A stretch of DNA of 64,000 nt from positions 92,568,839 through 92,632,838 of the forward strand of contig CM041778.1 in the NCBI GenBank assembly GCA_023374045.1, given 5' to 3'. Below, piece after piece: positions 45,388 to 57,226 of this stretch (the first letter of the stretch is position 1; the number at the start of each line of letters is the position of its first letter). Below the pieces are notes generated by a model. That model did not search any database, was not told where the DNA came from, and saw nothing but the letters and a program-made list of their open reading frames with translations. The DNA is from Limonium bicolor (Eukaryota > Streptophyta > Magnoliopsida > Caryophyllales > Plumbaginaceae). The position numbers were made by a program, and so were the translations under genes.

Positions 45388-47061
45388 TGATAAGTGTGAA
45401 ATTGATATGGTTTTATTGGTGCTAAATTATTATTTTATGCAACCTTTTTATGCGCTTTCTCACACTTATCATATGCTTTTCATGATTCTTATTTTGGGCA
45501 AGAACTGATGCCAATTTGTATTTTAAAAGTAGAAAATGACTATGAGAATGCATAGATCTTCTCACAAGCTTTCCAACGCCGTAATCGGAGCTCAAACAAA
45601 AAATCTGGACTCTATCGAAGTTTCGGAGAAAAGGAACGCAAATATACACATGTCTGGATCTACGTCCGACCCTATGGTCCGGACGGGTGGTCTGGACACC
45701 TAAAAAGTTTAAAATTTGGCCACATCCGGACCTACGTCCGACCCTTTGGTCCGAACGCGTTGAACCTGTCCGGGTAAGTGACCCGGATGGAAGTCCGGAC
45801 ACACCCAGAATGCTGCCTTTCGAATCTATCACGTGTCCGGCTCTTCTGTTCGACCCTGTGACCCGAACACATGCTCATGTCGTCTATATTTACGACCATG
45901 AGTGCAGCGCGGAAAATTCCTTTTATATTTCTGTCGAGCCCGCTTGTCCTACCCTGTCACCCGGACAGGTGGTCCAGACATCACACAACTCTACAAAATC
46001 TCGCCTGACACTCTGAGTCACGTCCGACCCTATGACCCGGACGGCCCAGCCGGATGCGTGTATTTTATGTCCAGAATTTTTATTTAAGCAAGCGATGCGA
46101 GGCACAAAAGGGGGGAACTCGGACACGAACAAAACCCAACAGCCTCTCATTCTCTTCACTCACGAAGAACCCTAGTACCGCTCAACAAGGGGAATTCATC
46201 GCCACCTTCAACTTCAAGTCTTGCTCTCTATAGATCTGGCAACTAGGAGTATATCCGGAAGTTTTCTTCTACCTTAAGATGCAATCTTCTTTATTCTCCG
46301 TTGTTTTCTCTATTAGTATGCTTGGCTAAGAGGACTAAACTCTGGGGATGGTTTTCTGACTGATATGATTCTGTAATTTCTGCTACTAGTTGGTTTGAGA
46401 TTTTTGTCGATTCTTGCAGGTTAAATTATCTTTTGCGCTTTCAATGAAAGTAGCTAATTTGTTGTTTGCTTTTCGAGTTCCGTTTTGAGCAAGATTTTGT
46501 GATAAATGAAATGGTCGATTAACCTGTAAACTTGTGGAAAATTACACTGGATAGGTTAGATTTTCCCTCAAGTGCAAAAATTAATTCCTTGTGCTCATTC
46601 TGTTTATTCATGTTGTGCTAAAAATGGATTAGATCTAGTACGTTCTGCTAGGCGAGTTCTTAAGGCTAGGATTTAGTCTCTATAAAAGTTTTAGGAATTT
46701 TGCCGATCGACAACTTAAACTAACCAGTAGGAATTGCATAATCTGACTGTCGAAAAAGAAAACCTGACCTGGAGTTTCATTTCACACATAGTTTTCACAA
46801 AATTTATTTGCTCATTTATTTACTAGTTTTCTCGCTATTTTAATTCACAAAACCAAAACAACCAACAACCCTCTTAATTTGTTATTTTTCTAGGATTAGA
46901 TTTAATTACTAAGTCCCTGTGGATTCGACCCCGGTAGCTTCTAGTTCACTATACTCTTTGACCGGAATTTATTTTTGTAATCCGTGGACATTTTTCGATT
47001 TATAGATTTTCTAGGATGATTTCTTAGTTATTTCTATTTATCTCTCATTTGCCTATTTACA
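45388..47061 (+). mobile_element. Athila/Tat-like solo LTR
   Basis: 1674 bp, TGATAAGTGTG...TGCCTATTTACA, flanked by a perfect 5-bp duplication ATTAT (45383-45387, 47062-47066). The partner Tekay LTR is uninterrupted here (GAGATTATAGAAGG near 53326). The end segment with AAGTCCCTGTGGATTCGACC and CTTTGACCGGAATTTATTTTTG is characteristic of Athila/Tat LTR 3' ends. No internal sequence remains: a product of LTR-LTR recombination. GTCCGGAC/GTCCGACC-type motifs recur between 45650 and 46060. Confidence 0.85.
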
Positions 47062-48354
47062 ATTATAGAAGGAAAACACATCGTTGTTAGTTTTCATAAG
47101 TCAATAATCCTTGTCAAAATCATGAGTGTTGCATAATAAATAACAGCGGAATGTAAACTGAATCCGAGGTATTACCACCACTCTCAACCACTTGAGTGCT
47201 AAGGCTAATCCACTCCTTTAAAACATTAAAAACATTCAGAATTAAGAATCCAAAACAATACTGGTAAACCACTGTTAATTTAGCAGGTCACATTTACTAC
47301 TCTATCTATGTGGCGATGCGATCCCAACCCCCAAGTCAAAGCCATCAATACATGCGATCAGAAAACATATACACACAGGAAGGGATCGCACAAATCAGTT
47401 AAAATGAGTAAACTCTACCTCACAATGTAAAATACAGTTTGAAAACCTTTTGAGCAATTATACTACCAAGCATAATATAATACCATCTAACAATCCAAAA
47501 CCGTTTTCTAGCAACCAACCATCCATCAATAAATCAGGGGAGCTTTCACAAGGAACCAATCACTTTATACACGGACGGACACCCAATAATGGGACTGCAA
47601 TAATTATTCCACCTCACTCTAAGTCCTTAAGTGTGCACACCCCCCACCAACCTCTAACTAATGAAGTAGATCATAGAGCTTAACTGTGGTTCAATGTTCG
47701 CAGCGCAAATAAATATACACGGGGTACAATATGTACTAAAAAATTTAAACGGAGTACCACAAGGTACCAACTATACAATCGTTCCAGTGAAAGTCTCCCA
47801 AATCGTTAACCAAATCCTGAAGATTGTAAAATCATAAACCTCTAGTTCACCATAGTTCAGGGGAATAAATTCTCAAATTGCAAATCCCTAATTAGGGTTT
47901 TAATCACTAACAATTCATCACAATCCACACAGGTAAACAATTATGAGCACAGTAGTTTATCTGGTCACTCGCTCCACCATAAGAATGACTCAGACAGATT
48001 CACAGATACCTTCCATCAACGAATTCGGGATCTAGAATCACAAAGAGTCACCATTCAGAAACTCACCAATTCGCAAGCACAAATATAAAATATCTTACCC
48101 ATAGCTACGGTAGTAGCCCTTACCCTTCCAGAAACTCTAAATTGCCACCAGGGAAGAAGAAGCTCGAAGAAGACAGAGGAAGAAGATGAAGTATGTCATT
48201 GAGAGGGGAAGAGCGTAAAACATCGTGACAATCAATGAGGAAGATGGAAGATGGGAGGGGATATAAATAGAATAATTAATTTAGGATAAAAGATAAAATA
48301 AAAAATGGGATAATTAATTTAGAAGAAGGGAGCTAATGAGATAATTATTTAGAA

Positions 48355-48498
48355 GGCCTGCCTGTCCTCGCTTCCTTTCGGGCCGGCCGGCCTCTCCTCC
48401 CCTCCTTCGTTTCCCCGCCGCTCTGCCTTCTTCTCGGCTCCTTGCTTTCGCCGCCTCGCGGCGGTGTCCTCCCCTCCTTCCTTTCGCTTCCCTGGGCT
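48355..48498. other. GC-rich block present in only one Tekay LTR
   Basis: About 145 bp of strongly GC-rich, CT-biased sequence (GGGCCGGCCGGCC, CCGCCTCGCGGCGG) in the left LTR. The right LTR goes from ATTTAGCTTCCTAGGGCC to GCTACTTATTTATTC at this place. Confidence 0.7.
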
Positions 48499-48849
48499 GT
48501 TAATTATTTATCCAATTTTGGGCTAATGTAATTACCCAGTCCAATACTGTTTACCCAACAGGCTCTTCCAACGGAACAATTATAAAGCCAGTATTATTCC
48601 CAATATCTACCGAATGTAAAGCTATACCTAGTTCTATAAAATAATCGTAATGATCAATTAATAAAATATTCCTAGCTCAAAATGTACTGGTATTTCATCA
48701 CATCCCCCTTAAAAGGAAGCGTCGCCCTCGAAACTGAAATCCAACCAACTAATCTCAAGTTTTCATGCTTCCAATAGTACTGTATCCATTCCTGTCTCTT
48801 AGGGTGTTCATGTTGCAATCTATTTAGCCAATAAGTTGAATCTAACACT

Positions 48850-51800
48850 TAAGCGTTACCTGCTCGAAGAGCTGCGGATACCTCTTTTTCATCTCCTCTT
48901 TGACCTCCCACGTTGCCTCCTTAGTTCCATGATTAGACCATACAATTTTGACCAACCGGGTGGACTTCGATCGAGTATCCCTAGTCTTTGTGTCGAGGAC
49001 TTTGATGGGGTACTATTCATATGACAGATTCATCTCCAACTCTAGCACATCAGGCTGTAATTTATGTGAAGGATCAAGGATGTATCTCTTCAGTTGGGAC
49101 ACATGGAAAACATTGTGCACCTTCTCCAGCTCGCAAGGAAGTGCCAATCTATAAGCTACTTTCCCAATTCTCTATAGAATTTCTTATGGTCCTACGAACT
49201 TAGGACTTTAACTTTCTTTTCTTCACAAATCTGGTTACCCCTCTAACAAAAGACACCTTCAGGAATACCGTATCTCCCACCTCAAATTCTGCCGGCCTTC
49301 TTTTCAGATCTGCATAGGACCTCTGTCTGTCCTGAGCTGCTTTCATTCGGCTCTGAATAGTTCGGACCTGCTCCATGGTTTCTTCTATCAATTGGGGTCC
49401 CAACACTATTGTCTCACTGATGTCATTCCAATATAACGGGGTTCTACACTTCTTCCCATACAAGGCTTCATAAGGAGCCATCTTAATACTAGCATGATAG
49501 CTATCATTATATGAGAACTCAACCAAATGTAGCAAAACCACCCAAGAACCTTGGAAATCCATTATGCACGCACGGAGCATATCCTCTAAAGTCTGGATGG
49601 TTCTCTCTGCCTGCCCATCTGTAGTAGGATGGAAAGTTTTGCTCAACTTCAATCTAGTACCCATAGCCTTCTGAAACTGCTGCCAGAAATGAGCCAGGAA
49701 CCTCGAATCCCTGCCAGAGATAATGGTCTCCAGTACACAATGGTATCTTACCACATTCTTTATATAGGCATCCACCAACTGACTCATCGATCAAGTACTA
49801 TTAATAGGTATAAACCTAATTGTCTTGGTAAGTCAATAAACAATCACCTAGATCTGGTTAACTCCACCCCTCACTGGCAGTAGTCCAACCACAAAATCCA
49901 TAGCAATTGAATCCCATTTTCACTTAGGAACATCTAAATGTTGCATCAATCCTCTCATCCTCTTGTACTCAAATTTTACTTTTTGGCAAGTGAGACACCT
50001 TGACACAAATTTAGCCACTTCCTTCTTCATCTTAGGCCACCAAAACTGTTTCTTCAAATCTTTATACAGTTTATTACCCCCTGGGTGAACTGAATAGGGC
50101 GAATTATGGGCTTCTCTCATTAACTTCTCTTTCACCTCGGCACACTGTTGTGGCACACACCATCTGCCCTTAAATCTGAGGCTCCCGTCACTGTGAACTG
50201 CGAAGCCAACTACTTTACCCTCCTTCATCTTTTCTCGAATTCTTTCTAACTTTACATCACATGGTTGTCCCTTAATAATCTCCCTATAAATGTCAGAAGT
50301 GATACTCATATTGAACAGCCTCACCTCACGATCAACATCCCCTGGCTCCATTACCTCTAGATTCAGGTTCTGAAAGTCATGAACCAGAAGGACCCACATA
50401 AAATTCACCAAGTGGCTCCTCTTCCTGCTCAAAGCATCAACCACCAAATTAGATTTCACCTCATGATATAGTATCTGTAAATTATAGTACTTGATGAGCT
50501 CTAGCCACCTCATATGCCTCATATTTAGCTCCTTCTGAGTGAAATATATTTAAGGATCTTGTGGTCTGTAAATTTTTTGCACGAAGTGCCATAAAGATAG
50601 TGCCTCCAGATTTTGAGTACAAAAACAACTGCTGCCAATTCTAGATCGTGGGTAGGGTATCGGGTCTCGTACTCCTTCAACTGTCTCGAAGCATAGGCTA
50701 TCACTTTCTCATCTTGCAACAAAACACAGCCTAACCCATGCTTAGACGCATCACTAAACACCTCAAATCCTTCTGTTCTTGAGGGTAAGGTCAACACTGG
50801 TGTTGTAGTCAACCTTTCCTTCAAGGTCTGAAATGCCTTCTCGCAGTCATCATCCCACTGAAATTTCATCACCTTCTTCATAAGGTTGGTAAGCGACCTC
50901 GCTATTCTCGAAAAGTCCTTCACAAACCTTTTGTAGTATCCTGCTAAGCCCAGAAAACTACGAACTTCAGTTAGATTACTCGGTCTAGGCCACTCCTTCA
51001 CTACCTGAACCTTAGACAGGTCTACGGATATGCCCTCTCTAGTGATGATATGACCCAGAAATGCTACTCGGTCCAACTAGAATTCACACTTGGATAACTT
51101 CACAAACAATCGCTGCTCCCTTAGAATCTGCAATACCAGCCTTAAATGATTTGTGTGCTCCTCCTCGTCCTTGGAATAGATCAGAATGTCATCAATGAAC
51201 ACTGCTACGAACCGGTCTAGATATGGATTGAAGATCCGGTTCATTAGGTCCATAAAAATAACAAGTGCATTGGTCAATCCAAATGGCATTACCGGAAATT
51301 CGTAATGCCCATATATGGTTTTGAAGGCTGTCTTTGAAATGTCTTTCTCTGTAACTCTGAGATGATGATAACCCGACCTCAAATTAATCTTAGAAAACAC
51401 CCCTACGCCCTGAAGCTGATCTAAGAGGTCATCGATCCTTGGTAACGGATATCTATTCTTCACTATAATCTGGTTCAGCTCGCTGTAGTCTATACATAGC
51501 CTCATACTCTCATCTTTCTTTTTCACGAACAAGACAGGGGCTCCCCAAGGTGATACACTTGGGTGAATGTACCCCTTATCTAGGAGCTCCTCCAATTGAG
51601 CCTTTAGCTCCTTCATTTCCGATGGCCCCATCCGGTATGGAGCCTTCGAAATAGGTGCTGATCCAGGACCAAATCGATGCTGAACTATACCTCTCTATCT
51701 GGCGGCATACCAGGGATCTCCTCAGGGAACACATCCGGGAATTCATTTACCACACGAATCCCCTCTATCTTATCTGACTCCCTGCTCACATCTAGGACAT

Positions 51801-52943
51801 AGCAAAGGTACGCCTGTTGTTCCTTCTTAACCTGGGATGTGATTGACATCATCGACACAATCTTCACCCTTGGCTTCTCCTCCACTCTCCTGTAGGAAAC
51901 TCTTTGCCCCAATGGCCCTCTTAGTACAATTTTCTGCTCACAACAGTCGATCCTCTCCTTGTACTTGCTCAACCAATCCATACCTAGGATTACATCAAAG
52001 TCAGACAAGTTAAATTTGATTAGATCTACTACAAAAATCTCCATCTTAATATTTATACCCATATCCTTGACTATATAGCAGCAATAAAACACCTTCCCCG
52101 AGGGAATGGATAAAGAACAGGTATGAACTCACTAGCCACTAATTCCAACTTCCTCATAAATCAAACGAGATAAAAGAATATGACTCTCTAGTATCAAATA
52201 AAACTTTACCAGGAATACCATGAACAATGAAGGTACCTTCTAGGACTTCTGCCTCAGTGTCAGCTTCTGCCTGGATCATCACGTTGATTTTCCCCAGCGC
52301 ACGGTAGTTGTTGCCTCGACTGCTCCCTGACTCTTGTTCCCTTCGTTTGACCCATTACCATTACCACACTGGGAGGTGTCCCCATGCTGGTTATGGTTTT
52401 GGTTTTGCCCTTTGTTTTGGTCATATGTTTGAATGAAGGGGCGACTTCCACCATTATCTCTCTATTAATTGCCTCTTCAATAATCCTGTCGAATGCCCGG
52501 TGGCCCCGCTTATCACATTTGTAGCAAGTAATCATGTTCTCATTACAGTCTTGACTTGGGTGATCCCGGTTACACTTCTTACATAGGAAGTGTCTCTCAC
52601 GCCTCATCTCCCCCTTCCGGCACTGATCCTGGGGCCGATCCCTCCATCTCTGGTCATTCCTCTGGTTCCCGGTGAACTTCTATCTCCCATCATAGTTGGG
52701 CTTCCACCTCTTATCTTGGTTTGGCCTCTGGGAATGGTTCTCATGACCACGGGAGTCTTCCCTACCATCAAACTTCCTTTTGTTACCTACCCGGAGCTCC
52801 TTCCTTTTCTGCTGGACCCTATACAGGTTAGCAGCTTTCCTGTTAGCGTCCTGGAGAATAGGGATGGTCAGTACGCTCAAGGCCTCCTACAGGCTGGAGC
52901 CCGCCCACAAATCTCTGTACCTTAGACACTTCATCAAGGACAA
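48850..52943 (-). pseudogene. Tekay-type gag-pol remnant, inactivated
   Basis: Minus strand: gag C-terminal part (KVQRFVGGLQP, ANRKAANLYRVQQ near 52800-52930) and two CCHC-type knuckles near 52500-52600 (CKKCNRDHPSQDC; CYKCDKRGHRAFD with the last Cys changed). Then the protease-RT linker ([29 protein letters not shown], 51685-52092) and RT (51077-51631: [24 protein letters not shown] intact). RNase H spans 50525-51076 and integrase 49200-50522 (zinc finger CLTCQKVK, then DFQGSW, PYEALYG). A chromodomain-like end (about 48860-48960) reads WSNHGTKEATWEVKEEM. Stops include TGG to TAG at 51074 and two Trp to stop in integrase (about 49790-49860); frameshifts lie near 50548 and 51665. Confidence 0.92.
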
Positions 52944-54940
52944 GATCCGAGAGATCAAAGCTATTGTCTGAACTTGTGTTTGGACTTTGAAGTTTGGACA
53001 TAAGTCGAGAGCTGAAAACCAAGAAGTCCGAACATGTGTCTAAACGTCTAAGTTTGGGCACAAGTTTCGATAAAATCAGTCATACATGGTCCGAACATTG
53101 GCCCAGACATGTAAGTTCGGACCAATGCCGAGAATTACAAGCCAGACCCATCCTTGCATGTTGTTCGATCATGCAAGTTCGGACAGTTGTTCAAAAACCA
53201 CTTAAACATCGAATACTAGGAACTATCGGGGCCTGTCTGAACATAAAAGTTCAGACATATGTTCGGACATAGTCAAAACCTTAAAAACCTGATTGGATCT
53301 TTCTTCTTTACAAAACATATGTTGAGATTATAGAAGGAAAACACATCGTTATTAGTTTTCATAACTCAATAATCCTTGTCAAAATCAAAAGTGTTGCATA
53401 ATAAATAATAGTGGAACGTAAACTAAATCCGAGGTATTACTGTACTCTCAACCACTTGAGTGCTAAGGCTAATCCATTCCTTCAAAACATTAAAAACATT
53501 CAGAATTAAGAATCCAAAACAATACTGGTAAAACACTGTTAATTTAGCAGGTCACATTTACTACTCTATCTATGTGGCGACGCGATCCCAACCCCCAAGT
53601 CAAAGTCATCAGTACCTGCGATCAGAAAACATATACACACACAAGAAGGGATCACACAGATAAGTTAAACTGAGTAAACTTTGCCTCATAGTGTAAAATA
53701 CAGTTTGAAAACCTTTTGAGCAATTATACAACCAAGCATAATATAACACCATATAACAATCCAAATCCGTTTTCTAGCAACTAACCATCCATCAATAAAT
53801 TAGGGGAGCTTTCACAAGGAACCAATCACTTTATACACAGACGAACACCCAATAATGGGACTGCAACAATTATTCCACCTTACTCTAAGTCCTTAAGTGT
53901 GCACACCCCCACCAACCTCTGACTAATGGAGTAGATCATAGATCTTAACTGCGATTCAGTGTTCGCAGAGCAAATAAATATACACGGGGTACCACAAGGT
54001 ACCAACTATACAATCGTTCAAGTGAAAGTCTCCCAAATCAATAACCAAATACAATCAATTGTAAAATCATAAACCTCCAGTTCACCATAGTTTAGGGGAA
54101 TAATTTACCAAATTGCAAATCCTTAATTAGGGTTTCAAAATCACTATTCATCACAATCCACACATGCAAACAATTATGAGCATATATAGTAGTTCACCTG
54201 GTCACATGCTCGCTCCACCACAAGAATGACTCAAACATATTCACAAATACTTTCCGTCAATGAATTCGGGATCTAGAATTACAAAGAGTCACCATCCAGA
54301 AACTCACCAATTCACAACCACAAATAGGAAACATCTTATCCATAGCTATGGTAGCGGCCCTTACCCTTCCAGAAACTCTAAAATGGCACTAGGGAAGAAG
54401 CCCAAAGAAGACAGGGGAAGAAGATGAAGTATGGCGTTGAGATGAGAAGAGCGTAAAACGTCATGACAATCGATAAAGATGAAAGAGGGGAGGGGATATA
54501 AATAGAATAATTAATTTAGGAGAAAATAGAAAATAGAATGGGATAATTAATTTAAAAGGAAGGAGAAATAAAATGGGATAATTAATTTAGGGGAAAGAAT
54601 GAACGTAATAAATTAATTTAGGAGAAGGAAGGAATATAATAAAATAATTAGTTTAAAAGAAGAGAGGATTTATTATAGGATAATTGATTTAGAAGAAGAG
54701 AGGAGGTGTAAAAAATAATTAATTTAGCTTCCTAGGGCCTGCTACTTATTTATTCAATGTCGGGCTGATGTAATTACATAGTCCAATACTATTTACCCAA
54801 CTGGCTCTTCCAACGGAACAATTATAATGCCAGTACTATTCTCAATATCTATCGAATGTAAAGCTATACCAAGTTGTATAAAATAATCGTAACGATTAAT
54901 TAATATAATATTTCTAGCTAAAAAAGTATAGGTATTTCAA
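52944..54940 (-). repeat. Tekay-type 5' LTR, truncated at its inner end
   Basis: About 2.0 kb. Homology with the left LTR starts at GAGAGATCAAAG (52950, matching 45006), so about 140 bp of LTR end plus the primer site are missing, joined directly to gag. Confidence 0.88.
54505..54725. repeat. Minisatellite around ATAATTAATTTAGGAGAA
   Basis: Roughly six or seven variable units of 30-40 bp, each containing ATAATTAATTTA followed by a GA-rich block. The homologous part of the left LTR (48268-48355) has only three. Confidence 0.75.
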
Positions 54941-55622
54941 TGCCTAACACCTACACTCACTCCTCCACGAATAGATCAATACAATATATGGAGAAATAAG
55001 TGTAAAAGCTCTAAAAAGCTATATATATGAATTGTAGCTTGTAATATGAGACATGTCTCTTTTTCCTGGTGCCTTTTCCCTAACATAAGAAGTATTGTGG
55101 CGGAAAAGCACACATTACGATTCGTAATCCCAGCTCTTTATATAGCAAAACCTCTGGAGCCGTTGAGGGAGTCTATTTTCGATATTTTAGAGATCAGACC
55201 GTTTTCTAGCACAAATTTCGGACTTGACTCAATTCTCGGGTAATTGAGGTTATGACTCCGATTTTTGGGGTTCAATAAAGTTGACTGAAGATGATAGAAC
55301 GTTGGAATCTACAGACATGTTTTGATCCTTAATTTTCGCTGGTGGTTATAACAACCTGATCGATAGACTCCTTCGTTGGACAAACAAACTCCTTCTTTAG
55401 ACAACAAGCTCCTTCCTCAATGATGATCTTCTTCTTTGAATGACAGACTTATTTTTTCTAACGACAAACTTTGTTATCTGAGATTGTGTTTGAATTGATG
55501 CACTCTGTCGGTATGGATGGATTCCATCTATACAAAACTTCCAGTTCTAGCATTTCTTGATTGACTCCATTTGCGAGTAGATTAAATCACTATCAGCAAA
55601 AACCAAAAATTCCAACAATTTT

Positions 55623-57209
55623 TAATATTTTCACGTGGGAAATTAATTGAATATATATACGGTTTAAACTATTGATGGTTTATAAGAGACTATATACGTT
55701 AAGAGTTCAACTTATAGATATGTTTCTAATTATACCATATACCAATTTACTTGTATATTATTATTTATATATTTGAAAATACTTTTTATAATAACTGGTT
55801 TATGCTTTTTGGAAACTAAAGTTGGCTTAAGTGATAAAAGTAACAATTTATCATGTGAAATAAATATACTTAAATCTTATTTTTTTAAACTATTTAAAAA
55901 TAAATTTATTGTTCTAAGAAAATTCCAAAATTCTAATTATTTATTATAAGATTTCTTCTATAACTTTGACCTTTTTATATCATATATATTCTTTAATACT
56001 ACTTTTCAACCACGTGTTATATCTATAATTCTATTAAGTTATTTTTCCAGAAAAACGTGCAATTTTAAAAATGTTTATCCACTATAGTGCGATTGAAATG
56101 CTCCATATAATGGTTACAAAACTATTAGTGTTTTAAATAATTTATGTAAAAATTTTGTGTTTCTTAATACTACGAAATATTTAGTATTACACAACTACCA
56201 AAACAAATTATATAAAGTACGCTTATCATGTCCAATACATGATGATCATTTGGGCTTTCCGAATATTTTAAGCCCTCTTTTATGTTTGGGATCGTACTGT
56301 ATTTTTTTTTAGAAAGAGCCCATAGTAGTATCATAATTTTTAATTTAATTAGCAGGTTTTGTTGAGATTTGCCCAGTGGCTGAGGGTGGGATTTGGCGGT
56401 TTGATCAGTTTTTTTGGCAAGTATATACGGAGGAGATTTTGGGGCAGGACTTATCTATGCTGGGGAAGGAAGATAAGATATACCGACACTTCCATAGATC
56501 ATGATGTTTTCTCAGTTCGGTTGGCATACTACTCGGCTCTATCTCTTGGGATGCCTCAAACCCATCTTTTCAGCGAGGTGTGGGAGGAGCGCTGGTCTTG
56601 TTTACCACATTGGAGGTTGGGAGCCAGGGCACCTATTGATTGATGGCTTGTTGGATTGGTTGACCACATGGATGTTTATGTATGGGCTGATCTCCTCGTT
56701 CGATGTTGGGCTCTTTTGTGGGCTCATATGATATATTGCATCGCTAGAGATGGGACTTCTCGCTCTGCTATGAGGGAGCTTTAGAGTATGTTCGTCACTT
56801 CCAATAACTTGTGAGGAGCAGAGGTGTGGCGGAGGATACCCCACGGGTCTGGGGTGGTGGGCCAAGGGTAATACGAATGTGGGTCAAGTGGAGGATGGTT
56901 CCTGGTGGCTAGGAGTTATGGTAGGAGATGCGGATGAGGTAGGGTTATGGTGGGATGATGCTTCTTTTTCTTCAGTCTTGGCGGAAGCTCATGATGTGGC
57001 ACGTGGTGTGAATCTGGGATCCAGTTAAGGTGTGCCCTATTGGTAGTTGAGTCTAATTGTATTCCTGTAATTTAGTTTCTCTAGTCAGGTTCATTTGTCA
57101 ACTCAGTGGTTGATTCTTTTCTTTCATCAACTGGCTTGTGCTAGTAAGGGGGTGAGGCTATTTGGTGGTCATTTGTTAGACGAGAGTCATTCCCTAGCTC
57201 ATGCACACT
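55623..57209. other. Spacer; AT-rich left half, unassigned GC-richer right half
   Basis: 55623-56340 is AT-rich with no gene. 56340-57209 is more GC-rich and has plus-strand frames (56359-56643, 56501-56731) such as HIGGWEPGHLLIDGLLDWL. I could not match them to any family; no introns, start context or element ends were evident. It may be a decayed retroelement part. Confidence 0.4.
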
Positions 57210-57226
57210 ATATGTTCTTATATTTC

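Larger units (their letters stand above)
44851..48697 (-). repeat. Tekay-type 3' LTR, split by a solo LTR
   Basis: About 2.17 kb after removing the 1674-bp solo LTR and its duplication. Shares long blocks with the right LTR, for example AGAAGGAAAACACATCGTT and the GTCCGGAC-rich segment near 45000-45330. Confidence 0.88.
44851..54940 (-). mobile_element. Tekay/Del-type Ty3/gypsy retrotransposon, inactive
   Basis: Termini TGTAACACCCC (44851) and GGTATTTCA (54940), i.e. TGAAATACC...GGGGTGTTACA on the element strand, with flanking ATGCT/ATGCC (44846-44850, 54941-54945; four of five match). The 3' LTR (left) ends at 48697 next to a purine tract TTTTAAGGGGGATGTGA on the minus strand. Pol order protease, RT, RNase H, integrase and a chromodomain-like end define a gypsy chromovirus; sequence style and roughly 2.2-kb LTRs suggest Tekay/Del. 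A deletion removed the end of the 5' LTR, the primer site and the start of gag near 52940. Confidence 0.92.
41772..55617 (-). mobile_element. Short non-autonomous LTR element in tandem form (three LTRs, two internal regions)
   Basis: A perfect 5-bp target duplication ATTTT (41767-41771, 55618-55622) encloses LTR a, internal 1, LTR b, internal 2, LTR c. LTRs read TGTAGGATCG... at the left and the right outer end is ATTCCAACA. On the minus strand each LTR end is followed by ATTGGTATTGGAGC, a degenerate tRNA-Met primer site, and each internal region ends in a purine run (TTAAGGGGGAA). Internal regions are only about 325 bp and code for nothing, so this is a TRIM/SMART-like or very short LARD-like element. 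LTR c is split by a Tekay-type element, and LTR a carries a MITE. Confidence 0.8.
44527..55617 (-). repeat. LTR c of the short LTR element, split by a gypsy element
   Basis: Pieces 44527-44850 and 54941/54946-55617 join to about 1.0 kb. The break lies in AAAGACTATGC / ATGCCTAACACC, which is continuous (AAAGACTATGCCTAACACC) in LTRs a and b. Confidence 0.85.

Noticed and set aside
56359..56731. Candidate host gene in the plus-strand frames
   Set aside because: No recognised family, overlapping frames, no splice or promoter support; left as unassigned.
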